From NCBI RefSeq assembly GCF_000763315.1, contig NZ_JPST01000029.1, positions 1 to 35,675 on the forward strand: a DNA stretch of 35,675 nt, given 5' to 3'. Made by a program: the position numbers and the translations under genes. How positions within the stretch are numbered: the stretch's first letter is position 1; each line of letters opens with the position of its first letter. Under the pieces are notes generated by a model that was given only the letters and a program-made list of their open reading frames with translations, was not told where the DNA came from and did no database searches. This stretch comes from Thermoactinomyces daqus. Lineage in GTDB: Bacteria; Bacillota; Bacilli; Thermoactinomycetales; Thermoactinomycetaceae. Below are positions 33,016 to 35,675 of the stretch, in pieces.

Positions 33016-33510
33016 GTGCGGACATGGAAGTATCCTGCCGGATTGCTGTTGTTATTAGTCATGGCTCTTTTGCTTTACGTTGCATGGTCTTTTTTTTCAA
33101 TTCCAACCTATGTTTTTCTCGTACCGAAGAACTATCACGGTTGGGTTCAAGTATATATGGACATTCCCGACGCCAAAGAACCCCCGAAAGAATTTTGGAA
33201 CAAATATATGATCAACGTTCCTCCAAACGGAATGGTTTACACACCGTTGCCGGATCAACCGGCACACTTGGAAACCTATTTTGTTGATCAGCATGGGCAC
33301 CGAACCGAACTTTTGCTGAAAGAAGATCCCCGGGCTAAAGATCCAAATGCCTTATATGTTCAAGATTTTTTCACTCAGGGATTAGATCATCTTCCTGCTT
33401 GCGATGTACTGTTTATCGGAACATCCCAGGAATACGAAAAGGTATTGCGGGAAAATCGCTATCCGGATTACTCGGAAGAAATCAAAAAGAAATTTCATTA
33501 TCCCTATTAA
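33016..33510 (+). CDS. Membrane-anchored DUF6843-like protein
   Basis: 164 residues from GTG 33016 behind GGGGGAA; the ATG at 32998 is possible. One N-terminal membrane segment (PAGLLLLLVMALLLYVAWSF, about residues 6-25) with the rest outside the cell. The exposed domain begins VFLVPKNYHGWVQVYMDIP and continues YMINVPPNGMVYTPLPDQP, a pattern I associate with DUF6843. Function unknown. No partner gene is adjacent. Confidence 0.65.
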   Translation: MRTWKYPAGLLLLLVMALLLYVAWSFFSIPTYVFLVPKNYHGWVQVYMDIPDAKEPPKEFWNKYMINVPPNGMVYTPLPDQPAHLETYFVDQHGHRTELLLKEDPRAKDPNALYVQDFFTQGLDHLPACDVLFIGTSQEYEKVLRENRYPDYSEEIKKKFHYPY

Positions 33511-33727
33511 TTAATGAAGATGGGATTCAATTTGTTGTGCGACTGCTGTGCAAATGGACTCTTTTGAAGCCTTTCCGGGCAAGATCGGCAAATATTACCC
33601 GGTTGTCTGTCCACTCTTGGGCCCAGGTCTGTTGTCTTGGATACGGAAGTGTCGGAATACCGCCGTGAGAGAAGATGCCATTCACCCCGGTCTAATAGAT
33701 CTTTTCAATCTTTTTCGTTGCCACGGA
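33511..33727. other. Intergenic debris
   Basis: No supported gene. On the minus strand an open run (FSHGGIPTLPYPRQQTWAQEWTDN, near 33610-33680) looks protein-like but has no start or recognised family; possibly a gene remnant. Confidence 0.3.
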
Positions 33728-33759
33728 AAATGACCCCCTTATTGTGACCGGGGTCATTT
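33728..33759. terminator. Terminator between convergent genes
   Basis: AAATGACCCC (33728-33737) and GGGGTCATTT (33750-33759) form a perfect 10-bp stem flanked by T-rich sequence on the minus strand and by a later T run on the plus strand; it probably serves both the DUF6843-like and NhaC genes. Confidence 0.65.
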
Positions 33760-33781
33760 GATTCCTGCTTTTTTCGTGCCT

Positions 33782-35314
33782 TCACCTGCTCATCACCCAG
33801 CCGATCACCGCATACAAAATGGCGCTGGCGATTCCGACGATCAGGGAGGCAATCAGTTTTTGATGCGCATATTTCATCAAGGGCAGCTTCATGACCGTGG
33901 CCATGGCGACGGTATTGTCACTCAGGGGAGAGGCAAATCCGCCGAAGCTGCCGCTGGCAAAAACGGCCCCGGTGATGAGCGGGATCGGGGTATGGGTGCC
34001 GGCAGCCAGCGAAAAACCCAGAGGCATCAGGATTGCCCACGCTCCAAAGCTGGATCCGACGATATAGGAGATGACACAGCCCACCAGAAACAGGACAGGA
34101 GCCAACCACAGGGACGGAACCAGGTGTTCGATCAGGTTTTTCGTATAGGTGATAAAACCCAGATCCGTCGAGACAGCTGTCAAGGCCCAGACGAGAGCGA
34201 GCAGCACGTTTACGCCCATCATCTCATTGCCCCCTTGCAAAAATCCGAAGAGGAGTCGCTGGATCGGCTGCCGGTGAATCCCGTACCAGATAAAGGAGAG
34301 AATCAGCGTGATGAAGACAGCTTCCAGCATCGCTTTGCCCGCATCGGCTTTAGTGAGTGCCTCCCAGAAAGAGGGGGTTTTCGTATAACCGTCCCACCAG
34401 GTGAGAAAAAAGGTGAATCCCAACAGCAGACAGAGGGGGACGATCAGATGAATTGCCTTGGGCGCGGCTGATTCTGAAACGATTTCCACCGGATCGGGAA
34501 AGTCGCTGTCAGGTTCGTGTTCACTGCTGGCGCCGGTATTTTTTTTCCCGGCCAACGCTTTGTCCTGCTTGCACAAATCTTTAAAATAACCGACCTGGGG
34601 CGAGGTGCGGAAAGGAGTGCGAATGCCGGGAGGGCAATCATTGGGATCAACAGCTCCTTTTTCCTCGGATTTTCCTTTGAAAAAAGTGAGATAAAGGGTA
34701 TAGACCAGCATCAGGATAGAGAAGAAGTTGAAAGGAATGCTTTGCAGCAAAACCTGATAAGGGGTGAGGCTGAACCCCTGATGATGGGCCGAATCGGCGA
34801 TCAGCCCGACCATGTACCCGACGAACGCCGTTCCGATCGGAATCAGGGCGATTAAGGGAGTTGAGGTGGCATCGATGATGAAGGCCACTTTGGAACCGGA
34901 GATTTTCAATCGTTGAAATACTTCTTTCATCACGGGGCCGACGGTGATGATGCGAAAGTCGGGAGCCATAAAGGTGGCCAGTGAGGAGAGCCAGGTCAGC
35001 CCGAAAGCGCTGCGGGCCGATTTGATACGGCGATTCATCCACTGCGCGAACCCTGATACTCCCCCCGTAACGCGAACCAGTCCGATAAAGGCGCCAAAGC
35101 CGTACATAAAGAGAAGGAGGCGAAGATTGCCGGGCGAAGTGACTTCCTTGACCAGATAGTGGATTGCCACTTCAATACCCCCGAGCCAGGTGAATTTTTT
35201 CATGTAGGCTCCGACGAGCAGGCCCGCCATCAGGCCGATCAGTACCTGGCGTGTCCACATCGCCAGCGGGATTACAATCAGAAAAGGCAAAAGAGACCAG
35301 AAAGATGCGTGCAT
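33782..35314 (-). CDS. NhaC-family Na+/H+ antiporter
   Basis: 510 residues from ATG 35314; GGGAG lies eight bases before it, whereas the GTG three codons upstream overlaps that site. About 11-12 membrane segments. NhaC-superfamily features: LLPFLIVIPLAMWTRQVLIGL at the start, PLIALIPIGTAFVGYMVGLI, GSSFGAWAILMPLGFSLAAG and ASGSFGGFASPLSDNTVAMATV near the end. A hydrophilic loop of about 70 residues lies mid-protein (residues ~225-290). It exchanges Na+ for H+ or transports a related solute. Single gene with its own terminator. Confidence 0.85.
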   Translation of the reverse strand: MHASFWSLLPFLIVIPLAMWTRQVLIGLMAGLLVGAYMKKFTWLGGIEVAIHYLVKEVTSPGNLRLLLFMYGFGAFIGLVRVTGGVSGFAQWMNRRIKSARSAFGLTWLSSLATFMAPDFRIITVGPVMKEVFQRLKISGSKVAFIIDATSTPLIALIPIGTAFVGYMVGLIADSAHHQGFSLTPYQVLLQSIPFNFFSILMLVYTLYLTFFKGKSEEKGAVDPNDCPPGIRTPFRTSPQVGYFKDLCKQDKALAGKKNTGASSEHEPDSDFPDPVEIVSESAAPKAIHLIVPLCLLLGFTFFLTWWDGYTKTPSFWEALTKADAGKAMLEAVFITLILSFIWYGIHRQPIQRLLFGFLQGGNEMMGVNVLLALVWALTAVSTDLGFITYTKNLIEHLVPSLWLAPVLFLVGCVISYIVGSSFGAWAILMPLGFSLAAGTHTPIPLITGAVFASGSFGGFASPLSDNTVAMATVMKLPLMKYAHQKLIASLIVGIASAILYAVIGWVMSR

Positions 35315-35508
35315 CAGGTCCACTCCCTGTGTGGAATATTTCGATCATAGGATGCACCAAGAAAAGGAAAATCATTCCGAGACAAGATCTTATTCATCTA
35401 TACTTGGTATGCGGACAGCAGGAAGGCGGATCAGAGTGATGGAGGAATGGCTGTTATTTTGCTTTATCGGGAAGAAAATCCATCAGCAGATTTTGGAAAT
35501 ATTTTCAT

Positions 35509-35537
35509 TTGACGCAGCGCTCTCCGGGTGATATAGT
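35509..35537 (+). promoter_or_regulatory. Tandem rRNA-operon promoter P1
   Basis: TTGACG (35509-35514), exactly 17 bases, TATAGT (35532-35537). A small TCGC-TTTT-GCGA stem follows at 35546-35557. Confidence 0.75.
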
Positions 35538-35591
35538 AGTTTACGTCGCTTTTGCGAAGAGGAAATTATCAATCTCGTTTCTAAAAAACTA

Positions 35592-35620
35592 TTGACATAT
35601 GATGCGAGATGTGATAGCAT
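35592..35620 (+). promoter_or_regulatory. Tandem rRNA-operon promoter P2
   Basis: Perfect TTGACA (35592-35597), exactly 17 bases, TAGCAT (35615-35620). A small TCGC-GATAA-GCGA stem follows at 35630-35642, matching the one behind P1. Confidence 0.8.
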
Positions 35621-35654
35621 TAAATTCCGTCGCGATAAGCGATTGATAAAAAAC

Positions 35655-35675
35655 GTGTTCCTTGAAAACTAAAGA
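35655..35675 (+). other. Pre-16S leader box; rRNA operon begins beyond the window
   Basis: GTGTTCCTTGAAAACTAAA is the conserved leader segment found just upstream of 16S rRNA genes in Bacillales ('TTGAAAACT' box). No mature rRNA lies inside the window. Confidence 0.7.

Noticed and set aside
35331-35531. 66-codon plus-strand frame upstream of the rRNA promoters
   Set aside because: No ribosome site, and it runs into promoter P1; probably non-coding.

Overview
The window looks like the chromosome of a Gram-positive member of the Bacillales. The evidence is Bacillus-type Shine-Dalgarno sites (AAAGGAG, GGGAGG), a mannitol operon in the order mtlA-mtlR-mtlF-mtlD, a YveA-like aspartate symporter, and a one-operon anaerobic cobalamin pathway built on the CbiH60/CbiX/CbiET layout known from Bacillus megaterium. 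The right two thirds are clearly richer in G+C than the left third. Genus cannot be fixed by eye; a moderately GC-rich Bacillales lineage such as Thermoactinomycetaceae or Alicyclobacillaceae is a guess.

Region 1 (1-9.7 kb) is an AT-rich accessory zone with many broken genes. At the left edge, on the minus strand, are a membrane-embedded Cas4-like protein that keeps the Fe-S cysteines but seems to have lost the nuclease residues, and an overlapping unknown gene that runs off the window. Then come a decayed TetR gene, an intact divergent pair (phytanoyl-CoA dioxygenase-like enzyme and LacI regulator with a palindromic operator), and a decayed methyltransferase. A polymorphic-toxin island follows: two Imm6-type immunity genes flank a serine-recombinase scrap and a frameshifted deaminase-toxin C-terminus. 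After it lie an SMI1/KNR4 (SUKH) gene, a LuxR-type helix-turn-helix scrap, and an Mrr-type restriction gene cut inside its catalytic domain.

Region 2 (9.8-15.8 kb, minus strand) is the mannitol operon mtlA-mtlR-mtlF-mtlD with a strong terminator and an MtlR-like operator, preceded by a DeoR-type pseudogene that keeps its own terminator.

Region 3 (15.9-31.8 kb, plus strand) holds an aspartate/amino-acid permease and then a cobalamin-riboswitch-controlled operon: cbiH-cbiX-cbiJ-cbiC-cbiD-cbiET-cbiL-cbiF-cbiG-cbiA-cobO-cbiP and a NiCoT-type cobalt/nickel permease. These genes cover sirohydrochlorin to adenosylcobyric acid plus cobalt uptake. cbiB, cobU, cobS and cobC are not in the window. The riboswitch leader has a clear terminator and a competing long-range antiterminator helix. 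The first gene is remarkable: the CbiH methyltransferase domain and its nitrite/sulfite-reductase-like domain, which form one protein (CbiH60) in B. megaterium, are in the same frame here but separated by a single TAG codon.

Region 4 (31.8-35.7 kb) has an alpha/beta hydrolase, a membrane-anchored DUF6843-like protein, an NhaC-type antiporter on the minus strand and, at the right edge, two tandem strong promoters with the leader box typical of a Bacillales rRNA operon. The 16S gene should start just outside the window.
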